Source: Bacillota bacterium
Lineage (GTDB): Bacteria; Bacillota; Sulfobacillia; Sulfobacillales; Sulfobacillaceae
Direction: 5' to 3'
Assembly (NCBI GenBank): GCA_021797825.1
Contig: JAJZZA010000023.1
Location: 1 to 44,132, forward strand
Length of the DNA: 44,132 bases
Both the position numbers and the translations under genes were made by a program. Under the pieces are notes generated by a model. The model saw only the letters and a program-made list of their open reading frames with translations, ran no database searches and had not been told where the DNA came from. Within the stretch, counting starts at the first letter, position 1; the number at the start of each line of letters is the position of its first letter. Below, one piece after another: positions 44,033 through 44,132 of the stretch.

Positions 44033-44132
44033 CCCAAAACACTCACACGCGATAGTCCGCGGGCCGTTGCGTCACCCGCGGCGTGGCCAGCCGAAACCAG
44101 GGAGGCCGGAGCCAGGCGGCCCAGCTGCGTGC

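Noticed and set aside
1-44132. CRISPR arrays, tRNA or rRNA genes
   Set aside because: No regularly spaced repeats, cloverleaf or rRNA core sequences were seen on either strand.

Overview
The window is about 44 kb of GC-rich DNA from a Gram-positive-type (Bacillota/Firmicutes) chromosome. The backbone is the lineage's conserved housekeeping order: yceD-rpmF-fapR-plsX-fabH-degV-fabD-fabG-acpP-fabF-rnc, then smc-ftsY, then ylxM-ffh-rpsP-rimM-trmD-rplS-lepB-rbgA-rnhB, then topA-trmFO-xerC-hslV-hslU-codY. FapR, CodY, YlxM, RbgA, TrmFO and two c-di-AMP riboswitches all point to Bacillota. The high GC and the mix of clostridial and bacillar gene content suggest a Sulfobacillus-like or related deep lineage, but the species cannot be read from the sequence alone.

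All backbone genes lie on the + strand, tightly packed with many stop/start overlaps. Three accessory blocks break the usual order. Block A (8.9-13.7 kb, between rnc and smc) holds a broken IS607-type recombinase, an IS200-type transposase, a class A penicillin-binding protein (PBP) with an N-terminal zinc ribbon, a small zinc-ribbon membrane protein just upstream of it, and an HTH protein. Apart from the IS607 fragment, its genes lie on the - strand. Block B (18.2-23.2 kb, between ftsY and ylxM) is on the + strand except for a LysR remnant. It holds a c-di-AMP riboswitch with terminator, a sucrose-phosphate-synthase-like glycosyltransferase, a sucrose-phosphatase-like HAD enzyme, an IclR regulator, and a collapsed divergent LysR/permease pair. 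Block C (29.0-34.1 kb, between rnhB and topA) is on the - strand: a YgjP-type metallopeptidase, a second zinc-ribbon class A PBP, and a LysM/NlpC-P60 wall hydrolase behind a second c-di-AMP riboswitch.

The genes work in a few sets. One makes fatty acids and phospholipids: PlsX, FabH, FabD, FabG, AcpP, FabF, with FapR as the malonyl-CoA sensor and a large palindrome at the fapR promoter. One is the SRP secretion path: Ffh, FtsY, YlxM and signal peptidase. One serves ribosomes and RNA: L32, S16, L19, RimM, TrmD, RbgA, RNase III, RNase HII, TrmFO. One maintains the chromosome: SMC, TopA, XerC. HslUV and CodY close the backbone. Blocks B and C add a c-di-AMP-controlled osmolyte and cell-wall theme: one switch sits before likely sucrose-type compatible-solute synthesis, the other before a peptidoglycan hydrolase, next to PBPs with cytoplasmic zinc ribbons.

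The right end after codY is mostly non-coding or decayed sequence around one HSL-family esterase. It ends in a group II intron domain V on the - strand, so an intron probably continues past the window edge. No tRNA, rRNA or CRISPR array was seen.
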